This document shows, piece by piece, positions 1-7,512 of a DNA stretch of 64,000 bases. A program made the translations under genes and the position numbers. Below the pieces are notes generated by a model. The model saw only the letters and a list, made by a program, of their open reading frames with translations, was not told the DNA's origin and made no database searches. Numbering within the stretch: the stretch's first letter is position 1; each line of letters opens with the position of its first letter. The DNA comes from Xanthomarina arctica (GTDB taxonomy: Bacteria > Bacteroidota > Bacteroidia > Flavobacteriales > Flavobacteriaceae), in contig NZ_BMFQ01000002.1 in assembly GCF_014638915.1 (NCBI RefSeq), positions 186,001-250,000 on the forward strand, in the 5' to 3' direction.

Positions 1-2
1 AA

Positions 3-554
3 CAATTTAGATCTATTTTAAAAGGGAATAGAATGGATATTATCATTTTGCTTACTACCTTTTTTCTAACCGTTATTTTTGATCTGGTTATTGCCATCGA
101 AATAGGAATTGTATTATCTAGTTTTATGTTTATGAAACGGATGAGTGAATCTGTTAATATTCAGGGTTTTTCATCTGAAAACAATAATGATGAACATCTT
201 TTTGATGACGAACTATTAGACCTTCCTAAGGGCGTTATTTTATATGAAATTAATGGGCCTCTATTTTTTGGAGCTGCTAGACAGTTTCAGGAAACCATTA
301 CCAATACCCATTTGCAACCAAAAGTCATTATTATTAGAATGCGCTATGTGCCCTTAATTGATGCTACAGGATATCAGAGTATTAAAGAAATAATTAAAAC
401 CTATAAGTCTAGAAATATAAGAGTTATCATTTCAGGAATTAGAGAATCCCTGAGAAAGGATTTTGAGAAGAATGAGATGTTCTCATTTATAGAACCTGAT
501 TTTGTAGTTGAAGAAATTCATACAGCCATTAAAATAGCTAAAAAAAACTTGTAG
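3..554 (+). CDS. SulP-family anion transporter, C-terminal part with STAS domain (5' truncated)
   Basis: This is the tail of a SulP (SLC26-like) membrane anion transporter. The frame is open from base 3 with no stop before the ATG at 33, so that ATG is internal and the gene starts outside the window. The visible protein begins with the last membrane helices (ILLTTFFLTVIFDLVIAIEI and the following segment). It then has a soluble STAS domain (about the last 110 residues) with GVILYEINGPLFFGAARQF and the helix start PLIDATGYQ. In the family, the membrane part carries sulfate, bicarbonate or another anion and the cytoplasmic STAS domain modulates transport. The substrate cannot be told from this fragment. 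The gene converges on fabF and shares a hairpin with it. Confidence 0.9.
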   Translation, partial: QFRSILKGNRMDIIILLTTFFLTVIFDLVIAIEIGIVLSSFMFMKRMSESVNIQGFSSENNNDEHLFDDELLDLPKGVILYEINGPLFFGAARQFQETITNTHLQPKVIIIRMRYVPLIDATGYQSIKEIIKTYKSRNIRVIISGIRESLRKDFEKNEMFSFIEPDFVVEEIHTAIKIAKKNL

Positions 555-594
555 GATGATAATTCTATAAATATACTCAAAAATTGAAAAGAGG

Positions 595-630
595 AGGAAG
601 GCTATAATTTATTCATATTGTAGCCTTCCT
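595..630. terminator. Bidirectional hairpin terminator between SulP gene and fabF
   Basis: Ten-base perfect arms AGGAAGGCTA (595-604) and TAGCCTTCCT (621-630) enclose a 16-base AT-rich loop. Read leftward, the stem is followed by CTCCTCTTTTCAATTTTT, so it is a good terminator for fabF. Read rightward it is followed by GTCTTAATTTA, so it can also serve the SulP gene. Confidence 0.75.
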
Positions 631-638
631 GTCTTAAT

Positions 639-1886
639 TTACTCTGTATATTTTTTGAATAATACGGAGGCACAGTGACCTCCAAATCCAAACGTGTTGC
701 TCAAAGCATAATCCACTGTTTTGGTTGCCTTTTTTTCAAGTATCACATTTAAATCAGAAGAAATAGCTTCATCAATCACCTTTGTGTTAATTGTAGGTGC
801 CATTTGATTTGTTTGAATAGATAAACATGTTGCTATGGCTTCAATAGCTCCGGTACCACCTAAAAGATGTCCGGTCATAGATTTTGTACCACTAATGCTT
901 ATGTTTTTCAAATGGTCATTAAATAAGGATTGAATGGCTTTGGTTTCCGATATATCTCCAGGACCAGTAGAGGTTGCATGTGCATTGATATAGTTAACGT
1001 CTTTTGGTTGAATATTACCTTCCCTTAAAGCCTCTTTCATGGCAAGATAGGCGCCTTTTCCTTCAGGATGGGTACTAGTAATATGGTAAGCATCGGCAGT
1101 TTCTCCGCCACCAATGACTTCGGCATATATTTTAGCATGTCGTTTTAGAGCACTTTCTAGACTTTCAACGACTAAAGCACCGGCACCTTCACCGAGCACA
1201 AAACCATCTCGAGAGATATCAAAGGGTCTAGAAGCTGTTTTGTAATTTTCATTGTTGGTCGATAAGGCTTTCATGGCGTTAAATCCGCCAACTGCCGACT
1301 GGGTAATGGGTGCTTCAGAACCACCAGAAATAATAATATCTGCTTTTCCCCATTTAATATAATTATAGGCTTGAATTAAACCATTGGTGGAAGAGGAGCA
1401 AGCCGTAACCGTACAGGTGTTTACACCACGTAAACCGTGTTTGATAGAGATATAGCCAGCAACAGAATTTGCGATGATCTTAGTAATAAAGAAAGGGTTG
1501 AACCTTGGGTTAAATTGGTTTTGGCTGAACTCAATAATATCTTTCTCTATGGTTTCAAAACCACCTATTCCACTTGAAAACATGACTCCGATTCTATCGG
1601 TATCTAAAGTGTCGAAATTCAATTGGGCATCTTTAATGGCTTCTTCTGCCGCAATGAGTCCATATTGATTGAATCTGTCTAATTTTCGACTTTCCTTTCT
1701 TTCGAAATAATTTAAAGCATCGTAATTCTTTACTTCACAGGCAAAATCTGTTTTAAACTTTCCGGTATCAAAACGAGAGATTTTATCAGCTCCTGATACA
1801 CCATTGAGCAAATTGTCCCAATAGTTTTGAATATTATTTCCTATGGGAGTTATGGCTCCTAAACCGGTTATTACTACGCGTTTCAT
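639..1886 (-). CDS. fabF: 3-oxoacyl-[acyl-carrier-protein] synthase II
   Basis: A 415-aa condensing enzyme that elongates acyl-ACP with malonyl-ACP in fatty acid synthesis. The Cys-His-His triad is complete and sits at the E. coli FabF positions: Cys163 in TACSSSTNG, His303 in NAHATSTGPGD and His340 in GTKSMTGHLLGGTGA. Length and the N-terminal RVVITGLGAITPIG are normal. It is the last gene of a leftward run, 16 bases after the alpha-oxoamine synthase gene. That suggests it may supply acyl-ACP for that enzyme, possibly as a second FabF beside the housekeeping copy of the fab cluster. The family call is secure; a specialised role is inference from context. Confidence 0.95.
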   Translation of the reverse strand: MKRVVITGLGAITPIGNNIQNYWDNLLNGVSGADKISRFDTGKFKTDFACEVKNYDALNYFERKESRKLDRFNQYGLIAAEEAIKDAQLNFDTLDTDRIGVMFSSGIGGFETIEKDIIEFSQNQFNPRFNPFFITKIIANSVAGYISIKHGLRGVNTCTVTACSSSTNGLIQAYNYIKWGKADIIISGGSEAPITQSAVGGFNAMKALSTNNENYKTASRPFDISRDGFVLGEGAGALVVESLESALKRHAKIYAEVIGGGETADAYHITSTHPEGKGAYLAMKEALREGNIQPKDVNYINAHATSTGPGDISETKAIQSLFNDHLKNISISGTKSMTGHLLGGTGAIEAIATCLSIQTNQMAPTINTKVIDEAISSDLNVILEKKATKTVDYALSNTFGFGGHCASVLFKKYTE

Positions 1887-1902
1887 CTTACTTATATTTT
1901 AT

Positions 1903-3144
1903 TTAAACAGCTGTCTCAACTTCTTGTTTGTAATGCCCTTCTGTAAGTTTTAGTCTAATCTCACTAAAAACGGAAATGGTTCTATCCACATCTTCTAAGC
2001 TGTGATCGGCTGTTGGAATTAATCTTAAAATTATCATGCCTTTTGGTACTACAGGATAGACAACCATAGAACAAAAAATGTGATGATTCTCTCGAATATC
2101 GCTTACCAATGCTGTAGCTTCGTGAATGGTTCCATTTAAATATACAGGCGTAACGGGAGAGTTTGTGTTACCTATATCAAAACCAGCATCTGTCAATCCA
2201 TTTTGTAGAGCCTTGGTGATTTGCCATAGTTTTTCTCTGAGTTCTGGTTTTGTTCTCATTAACTCTAAGCGTTTTAAAGCACCAAAAACCATAGGCATAG
2301 GGAGTGCTTTTGCGAAGATTTGAGATCTCATGTTGTATTTAAAAAACATGATAGCTTCTTTCGTACTTGCTATAAAGGCGCCTATTCCTGCAAATGATTT
2401 TGCAAAGGTTCCAAAATAGAAATCAATACCGTCTTGAATGCCTTGTTCTTCGCCCGTACCAGCACCTGTTTTTCCTAAGCAACCAATACCGTGGGCATCA
2501 TCTACCAATAAAGAAAAGTTGTAGTTTTCTTTTAAAGCAACAATTTCTTTAAGTTTTCCTTGATCGCCACGCATACCAAAAACACCTTCGGTAATTAATA
2601 AAATAGCGCCATTGGTTTTTTGGGTTATTTTTTGAGCACGGATTAATTGTTTTTCACAATCTTCAATATCATTATGTTTAAAAACAAAACGTTTTCCCAT
2701 GTGTAGACGCGCACCGTCAAGAATACATGCGTGAGACTCAGCATCGTATACAATAACATCATTTCTATCAACCAAACTATCAATAATAGAAACCATTCCT
2801 TGGTAACCATAGTTTAATAGAAAAGCATCTTCTTTCCCTACATACTCTGAAATTTCGGCTTCAAACTGTTCGTGGAGTTTTGTGTTTCCACTCATCATTC
2901 TTGCTCCCATAGGATAGGCCATTCCATAACGTCTTGCACCTTCACTATCAGCTTCTCTTACTTCTGGGTGATTGGCTAAACCGAGGTAGTTATTAAGGCT
3001 CCACACTAATTTTTCTTTCCCATTGAAAGTCATTTTATTGCTGATTTCTCCTTCAAGTCTTGGATAGGCATAGTACCCATGGGCATAATGGGCATGTTCA
3101 CCTAATGGTCCAAGGCGCGTTTGTAGTTTATCAATTATATTCAT
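1903..3144 (-). CDS. PLP-dependent alpha-oxoamine synthase (serine palmitoyltransferase or cysteate acyltransferase type)
   Basis: A 413-aa fold-type I PLP enzyme of the alpha-oxoamine synthase family (relatives: serine palmitoyltransferase, 2-amino-3-ketobutyrate CoA ligase, BioF). Visible motifs are the NNYLGL entry motif, YDAESHACILDG with the PLP-stacking His, LLVDDAHGIGCLG with the cofactor Asp, and GTFAKSFAGIGAFI with the Schiff-base Lys. The family condenses an acyl thioester with an amino acid and releases CO2. In Bacteroidota close types make 3-ketosphinganine from serine, or 3-ketocapnine from cysteate (sulfonolipids, reported in Flavobacterium to matter for gliding). The fabF neighbour fits a lipid role. 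No cysteate synthase is in the window, so serine versus cysteate cannot be settled. Confidence 0.85.
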   Translation of the reverse strand: MNIIDKLQTRLGPLGEHAHYAHGYYAYPRLEGEISNKMTFNGKEKLVWSLNNYLGLANHPEVREADSEGARRYGMAYPMGARMMSGNTKLHEQFEAEISEYVGKEDAFLLNYGYQGMVSIIDSLVDRNDVIVYDAESHACILDGARLHMGKRFVFKHNDIEDCEKQLIRAQKITQKTNGAILLITEGVFGMRGDQGKLKEIVALKENYNFSLLVDDAHGIGCLGKTGAGTGEEQGIQDGIDFYFGTFAKSFAGIGAFIASTKEAIMFFKYNMRSQIFAKALPMPMVFGALKRLELMRTKPELREKLWQITKALQNGLTDAGFDIGNTNSPVTPVYLNGTIHEATALVSDIRENHHIFCSMVVYPVVPKGMIILRLIPTADHSLEDVDRTISVFSEIRLKLTEGHYKQEVETAV

Positions 3145-3177
3145 AGATTAATTTTAGATGTTTTATGGTTTGGTTTT

Positions 3178-3414
3178 TTAAATATCGAATTGTTTGTTAA
3201 TGAGTGATTTTAATTCTTTGATAGCAAGAATCTCATCATCATTTTGTGGATTTGATCTATTTTTCAAAAAGCTTAAAAAGTATAATTGGTAAATGTCGTC
3301 CGTTAAAATATTATCGAGGTTGACATTTGCAAAGCCAATAATTTTTAATTTTTCTACTCCTTGTACTAATAGCTCCTCTTTGCTTTTTTGAATGAGGTTT
3401 AAATGTTTTTCCAT
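3178..3414 (-). CDS. Unknown 78-aa protein in the lipid gene run
   Basis: A small, mostly helical soluble protein with no signal peptide and no recognised domain. It starts MEKHLNLIQKSKEELL and ends IKELKSLINKQFDI. It lies 33 bases upstream of the alpha-oxoamine synthase gene in the same direction and probably shares its transcript. A run of charged helices and small size would suit a carrier- or adaptor-like partner, but there is no DSL-type serine motif of an acyl carrier protein. Codon use matches its neighbours and the ATG is followed by a normal reading frame, so I take it as a real gene of unknown function. Confidence 0.65.
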   Translation of the reverse strand: MEKHLNLIQKSKEELLVQGVEKLKIIGFANVNLDNILTDDIYQLYFLSFLKNRSNPQNDDEILAIKELKSLINKQFDI

Positions 3415-3599
3415 AGCTATTACAATTTATTTTATTGAAAGGTTTTTTATCTATTGGTTGTTAATTTTATACTCTATCTATCCGCATACTCCAAATAGGG
3501 ACCAGGGTTAATACCACCAGGTTTTTTGATTGATTTTATTAATTTAAAGTATTAAAAACGGGAGGTAATAGATAAAAACTCCATTTCGGATTTAAACAG

Positions 3600-3971
3600 T
3601 TATTGTGTGAGTTGCTTATAATCCTGAAAAGTTAATAAGGAATTGGGATCTATCTTAGTTGTTACAATAGCAAACCAATACTTGTATGGAGCCGTATTTA
3701 CATAGGCCGTTTGATTTTGCAAGTCTTTGTTCTTTTCTATAATTTCGCAATCAAATGGTGCTATTAGATTAAATGTTTCATTGATGCCATAAACCGTACC
3801 CCAAGTAGCTCCTTTTTTTATTAAGTTTCCCTTCATGGTTAGTTCAATTAAATCAATTGTTCCAATCTCCTTTTGACCGAAATCAGTAAGTCCTACATAA
3901 AAATCATACAGTCCTATTTTCTGCAACCATAAATGTTGTTTTGTGTAATAGATGTTTTTGGGAATCTGCAT
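3600..3971 (-). CDS. GcvH-like protein lacking the lipoylation lysine
   Basis: A 123-aa paralogue of the adjacent glycine cleavage H protein. Both share the start pattern IP.N..YTK.H.WL and the core GTV. In true GcvH the lipoyl lysine sits in GTVEAVKTVSD; here the aligned stretch is GTVYGINETFN, so Asn64 stands where Lys63 sits in the neighbour. It therefore cannot be lipoylated at the usual site and is unlikely to work as an ordinary glycine-cleavage carrier. Its ATG directly abuts the gcvH stop (TAA then ATG), so the two are co-transcribed and probably translationally coupled. It may be a scaffold, a regulator of lipoyl enzymes, or a decaying duplicate. The intact frame argues against simple decay. 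Confidence 0.8.
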   Translation of the reverse strand: MQIPKNIYYTKQHLWLQKIGLYDFYVGLTDFGQKEIGTIDLIELTMKGNLIKKGATWGTVYGINETFNLIAPFDCEIIEKNKDLQNQTAYVNTAPYKYWFAIVTTKIDPNSLLTFQDYKQLTQ

Positions 3972-4352
3972 TTAAGAACCAATTAATAAGGCATAAACAT
4001 CTGCATCTAATAAATCTTTAAGATCGGCATTGGCTTCCATTTTTAATTTGATCATCCAGCCTTCACCATAGGGATCGTCATTAACTAATTCTGGGCTATC
4101 TTCTAATTTTGGGTTCGATTCTAGCACTTCTCCGTTAATAGGTAAAAAGAGATCTGATACCGTTTTTACAGCTTCTACAGTACCAAAGACATCATTTTGA
4201 TTTAATGTTTCATCTACGGTTTCAATTTCTACATAAACAATGTCTCCTAGTTCGCTTTGTGCAAAATCGGTAATTCCTATATAGGCTATATTATCTTCTA
4301 TACGAAGCCATTCGTGGTCTTTAGTGTATAATAAGTTTGCTGGTATTTTCAT
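3972..4352 (-). CDS. gcvH: Glycine cleavage system H protein
   Basis: A 126-aa lipoyl carrier of the glycine cleavage system. It shuttles the aminomethyl group between GcvP, GcvT and the lipoamide dehydrogenase. The lipoyl lysine is Lys63 in FGTVEAVKTVSDL, and the family start MKIPANLLYTKDHEWL is present. I choose the ATG at 4352 over an in-frame ATG at 4391: the homology begins there, an A-rich leader precedes it, and the upstream ATG would overlap the preceding gene. It lies 4 bases after the GDCCVxC gene and directly abuts its lysine-less paralogue. No gcvT or gcvP is nearby. Confidence 0.95.
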   Translation of the reverse strand: MKIPANLLYTKDHEWLRIEDNIAYIGITDFAQSELGDIVYVEIETVDETLNQNDVFGTVEAVKTVSDLFLPINGEVLESNPKLEDSPELVNDDPYGEGWMIKLKMEANADLKDLLDADVYALLIGS

Positions 4353-4356
4353 TTTT

Positions 4357-4557
4357 TTAGTTTTTTTGAGGTTTAGGACAGGATTTATCACTGTAAGTGC
4401 AATAAACGCAGCAATCGTTTGCGGTTTTTATTCCAAAAACAGTATGACAAAACACACATTTACTATTAATATGCTTGCCTATCTGCGGCATTTTTTGTTT
4501 GTATTTACTACCACAGATAGGACAGCAGATTATAGCTTCGCTATCAACTTTTGGCAT
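4357..4557 (-). CDS. Small Cys-rich GDCCVxC-type protein
   Basis: A 66-aa protein with nine cysteines. CCPIC (11-15) and CVFC (34-37) form a zinc-ribbon-like pair. NDCCVYC (47-53) and Cys60 in SDKSCP match the small family named for its GDCCVxC motif, some members of which are selenoproteins. Here the first motif residue is Asn, not Gly, and all positions are Cys with no in-frame TGA. It begins 3 bases after pckA and ends 4 bases before gcvH, so it is embedded in that transcript. A redox or metal-handling role is plausible from the Cys pattern, but no function is established to my knowledge. Confidence 0.8.
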   Translation of the reverse strand: MPKVDSEAIICCPICGSKYKQKMPQIGKHINSKCVFCHTVFGIKTANDCCVYCTYSDKSCPKPQKN

Positions 4558-4560
4558 GCG

Positions 4561-6165
4561 CTATGCTTTTTGAAGTTTTGAGACTATTTTTGGTGCTCCA
4601 GAACGAATTTCATCGTTTGCAAAAGATTGATATGTTTTAAAGTTTTCGTTGAATTGCGTTGCTAGACTATTGGCAGTTTCATCATATTCTTGTTTGTTCT
4701 CCCAAGTGTTTTTTGGGTTTAATATGTTGGAGGGCACGCCTTCACAAGTTGTTGGCATTTGTAAACCAAAAACGTTGTGTTTTAAATAGTCAACTTGATC
4801 TAATTTTCCGTCTAGAACAGCAGTAATCATTGCTCTAGTGTAGCTTAGTTTGATTCGTTCTCCAATGCCATAAGAGCCACCAGACCAACCCGTGTTAATA
4901 AGCCAAACGTTTACCTTGTCTCCTTTAAGTTTTTGACCTAATAATTCGGCATATTTGGTAGGATGTAAAGGTAAAAAAGGTTCGCCAAAACAGGCTGAGA
5001 ACGTTGTTTGAGGTTCTGTAATTCCAGCTTCAGTTCCTGCTACTTTTGCAGTATATCCAGAAATGAAGTGATACATTGCTTGTCCGACTGTCAGTTTAGA
5101 AATTGGAGGCAATACTCCAAAGGCATCACAGGTTAAAAAGAAAATATTTTTAGGAGCGCCACCAAGGGAAGGGTTTATTGCGTTGTCTATAAAATTAATA
5201 GGGTAGGCTGCTCTCGTGTTTTCCGTTACTTCTATATTATCATAATCAACAATATCTGAATTTTCATAGAAACGCACATTTTCAAGAAGTGTTCCAAAAC
5301 GGACAGCTGAAAATATCTGTGGTTCTTTTTCTTCACTTAAATTAACGCATTTGGCATAACAGCCACCTTCAAAATTAAATACGTTTTTAGAATCCCATCC
5401 ATGTTCATCATCTCCTATAAGAGCTCTTGATGGATCTGCAGATAAGGTGGTTTTTCCTGTTCCTGATAAACCAAAGAAGACGGCGGTATTTCCATCTTCA
5501 CCAATGTTTGCAGAGCAATGCATTGAAAGTACATTCTTATTGTGTGGTAGAATGTAATTTAAAATACTAAAAATTCCTTTTTTAATTTCACCTGTGTAAG
5601 CGCTACCTCCAATAAGAATCACTTTTTTTGTAAAATTAATAATGGTGAAATTATGTTGTCTGGTTTTATCTATTTTTGGATCTGCCTTAAATTCTGGAGC
5701 AGCTAGAATAAGCCATTCGTGCTCAAAAGTTTCCAATTCTTTTTCTGTAGGTCTTAAGAACAGGTTATTGGCAAACAAACTTTGCCAAGGCGTTTCTGTG
5801 ATGACACGAACGTTTAATTGATACTCTTTTTTGCTACCTGCTTGTACATCTTTGATATAAATTTCTCTATTAGAAAGGTGTGCTGTAACTCGATTATGTA
5901 GTTTATCGAAATCTTCTGTTGAAAAGGGATGGTTTACATCTCCCCACCAAACAGAATCTTCGGTAATGCTATCTTTAACAATATATTTGTCTTTAGGCGA
6001 TCGGCCTGTAAATTCGCCTGTATCACAAGCTAAAGCGCCTGTGTTGGTTAAAACACCTTGCTTTTTTTGAAGCGTATGTGTTACTAATTTAGAAACTGGT
6101 AAATTCCAGAAGTATTCTTTTGTGGGATGAATTCCAATAGCTTTTAATTGCTCAATTTTTTTCAT
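4561..6165 (-). CDS. pckA: Phosphoenolpyruvate carboxykinase (ATP)
   Basis: A 534-aa ATP-dependent PEPCK that converts oxaloacetate and ATP to phosphoenolpyruvate, CO2 and ADP, the first step of gluconeogenesis. Visible are FTGRSPKDKY near the N-terminus, the P-loop FFGLSGTGKTTLSAD, the metal-binding IGDDEHGW and NTGWSGG. Length is normal for the ATP form. It heads the leftward run and diverges from the Crp/Fnr regulator gene. A TAGCTTTG -7 box lies about 26 bases upstream, and an FNR-type box is centred roughly 61-65 bases upstream of the likely transcription start. That fits direct control by a Crp/Fnr protein. Confidence 0.97.
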   Translation of the reverse strand: MKKIEQLKAIGIHPTKEYFWNLPVSKLVTHTLQKKQGVLTNTGALACDTGEFTGRSPKDKYIVKDSITEDSVWWGDVNHPFSTEDFDKLHNRVTAHLSNREIYIKDVQAGSKKEYQLNVRVITETPWQSLFANNLFLRPTEKELETFEHEWLILAAPEFKADPKIDKTRQHNFTIINFTKKVILIGGSAYTGEIKKGIFSILNYILPHNKNVLSMHCSANIGEDGNTAVFFGLSGTGKTTLSADPSRALIGDDEHGWDSKNVFNFEGGCYAKCVNLSEEKEPQIFSAVRFGTLLENVRFYENSDIVDYDNIEVTENTRAAYPINFIDNAINPSLGGAPKNIFFLTCDAFGVLPPISKLTVGQAMYHFISGYTAKVAGTEAGITEPQTTFSACFGEPFLPLHPTKYAELLGQKLKGDKVNVWLINTGWSGGSYGIGERIKLSYTRAMITAVLDGKLDQVDYLKHNVFGLQMPTTCEGVPSNILNPKNTWENKQEYDETANSLATQFNENFKTYQSFANDEIRSGAPKIVSKLQKA

Positions 6166-6190
6166 AAAAATGATAATTTAATTGTTGTTG

Positions 6191-6198
6191 CAAAGCTA
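6191..6198 (-). promoter_or_regulatory. pckA: Bacteroidota -7 box for pckA
   Basis: Read leftward, TAGCTTTG fits the TAnnTTTG -7 consensus of Bacteroidota and would start transcription about 20 bases before the pckA ATG. No clear TTTG -33 element is seen, as expected for a promoter that needs an activator. Confidence 0.5.
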
Positions 6199-6236
6199 CC
6201 ATGCTAAAAAAGATTAGCAGTTGACAGGAGTCTTTG

Positions 6237-6262
6237 TAAAATTTGATTTAAATCAAATTTTA
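6237..6262. promoter_or_regulatory. 26-bp perfect palindrome containing an FNR/CRP-type box
   Basis: Bases 6237-6249 are the exact reverse complement of 6250-6262. The core at 6243-6256 is TTGATTTAAATCAA, an exact match to the FNR consensus TTGATnnnnATCAA. It lies in the 137-bp divergent region between pckA and a Crp/Fnr-family gene. The simplest reading is the binding site of that regulator, used for autoregulation and for control of pckA. Confidence 0.75.
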
Positions 6263-6283
6263 GATTAAAAAATAAATAAGGTG

Positions 6284-6291
6284 TAACTTTG
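6284..6291 (+). promoter_or_regulatory. -7 box for the Crp/Fnr regulator gene
   Basis: TAACTTTG matches TAnnTTTG and is 11 bases before the ATG at 6303, which would give a very short leader. The FNR-type box is centred about 46 bases upstream of the likely start. Confidence 0.45.
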
Positions 6292-6302
6292 TAAGCTCAA
6301 TT

Positions 6303-6983
6303 ATGATAAAGAAATTCACATTCAATAGCCAGTTTATTTTAGACGAATTACCTACGATTGATAGGGAGTTTCTTGAAAATATTATGGTTGATAAAAAGTA
6401 TCGCAAAAACCAACCAATATTCACCGAAGGCACCTTGCCTTCTGGTATTTTTTACTTGCAAAGTGGTAAGGTGAAAAAATACAAAATGGACAATGACGGG
6501 AGGGAACAAATCATTTATATCTATAATGCAGGGGAGTTTTTTGGTTATTCCTCCGTTTTAAGTGAAAGTACTTATGGAGATACGGTTGTTGCTATAGAAA
6601 ATTCTACCATTTCCTTTATTACCATAACGGATTTTAATGAGATCCTTAAAGATTCTTCATCCTTTTCACGTTTGTTATTAAAAAGTTTAAGTCATGAATT
6701 TAGTGTGCTGGCAAATCTTATGGCAGTATTGTCCCAACGTACGGTAAGGGAACGCGTCGCTCTTAATTTATTGATTTTACATGATAAGTATAAAGTTGAT
6801 GAAGTGGAAAACACCTATATTATGTTATCGCGCTCTGACTTAGCAAATATGACAGGAACTGTTATTGAAACGTTGGCTCGCGTACTTCATGATTTTAAAC
6901 ATGACAAGCTTATTTCTACAGATGGACGTAAAATTCAATTACTAAATATTGAAGGCCTTATTAAAGTTGCTAATTTTTATTAA
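6303..6983 (+). CDS. Crp/Fnr-family transcriptional regulator without Fe-S cysteines
   Basis: A 226-aa regulator. An N-terminal cyclic-nucleotide-binding-type beta barrel spans about residues 20-125 (FTEGTLPSGIFYLQSGKVKK, AGEFFGYSSVL). A dimer helix follows (SFSRLLLKSLSHEFSVLANLM), then a C-terminal winged HTH (LSRSDLANMTGTVIETLARVL). The recognition helix keeps the Glu and Arg of FNR (E-T-L-A-R against E-T-I-S-R), fitting a TTGAT half-site. There is no cysteine in the whole protein, so it cannot hold an FNR iron-sulfur cluster and must sense something else or nothing. The gene is monocistronic and divergent from pckA, with a perfect FNR-type box between them. Confidence 0.9.
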   Translation: MIKKFTFNSQFILDELPTIDREFLENIMVDKKYRKNQPIFTEGTLPSGIFYLQSGKVKKYKMDNDGREQIIYIYNAGEFFGYSSVLSESTYGDTVVAIENSTISFITITDFNEILKDSSSFSRLLLKSLSHEFSVLANLMAVLSQRTVRERVALNLLILHDKYKVDEVENTYIMLSRSDLANMTGTVIETLARVLHDFKHDKLISTDGRKIQLLNIEGLIKVANFY

Positions 6984-7512
6984 CGGATTATATTTCTAAA
7001 ATATACCTGAAAAGATGGTGGTAGACTATAGTTTAGAACTAGGGGATTGACTTATGCTTTTATTTATCTAACTTTTATGATACTTAGATCTAATCTAAGT
7101 GAGGTATAAATAAATCACGACATAACCACGACATAGATATAACGTTCATGTTGCAGGTGTCTATTTTAGTTTGAGAAGACAATAGGACGCTGTACTATTT
7201 AAAAACTTTAGAGTGCTTCTTTGTTTTTTAGCACCTAGATAAGCAATGGTTAACAATGTTTAGATCGTTCTTCTTCAGGTTTTTGGTGGCAGGACAAGAT
7301 GCATTTTATTTGTAATACTAAAAAAAGTGTCTTATATTTAAGTTCTCCCAATTAAGGATTCATTACGAATGCTTGCTATTTATATGCAAAAGCCTGTTAT
7401 TTATACCTGCCTTTATTAGCTATTAGAGTTTTTAATTTTTTATGCAGATGTGTTTTTAGGTCTGTTATTTAAAAAAAAATATTAACTTGTTAACTTGCCC
7501 AAATCCTACTAT
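6984..7512. other. 529-bp intergenic region with inverted and direct repeats, no gene seen
   Basis: No ORF with coding character is present on either strand. It holds an operator-like inverted repeat at 7082-7100, T-rich tracts and an 8-base direct repeat TTAACTTG at 7482-7489 and 7490-7497 just before the next gene. No convincing TAnnTTTG promoter was found close to the start at 7513. Confidence 0.6.
7082..7100. promoter_or_regulatory. Operator-like inverted repeat
   Basis: ACTTAGAT (7082-7089) and ATCTAAGT (7093-7100) are perfect 8-base arms around CTA. There is no T-tract, so it is more like a protein-binding site than a terminator. It lies about 420 bp upstream of the PAS sensor gene. 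Confidence 0.35.

Noticed and set aside
7287..7303. sigma54-like TGGCAG...ATGCA upstream of the five-PAS gene
   Set aside because: The gap between the GG and GC dinucleotides is 11 in place of 10, and it is over 200 bp from the start codon.
7495..7512. TTG at 7495 as start of the five-PAS gene
   Set aside because: The ATG at 7513 is followed directly by the first membrane helix and needs no rare start.
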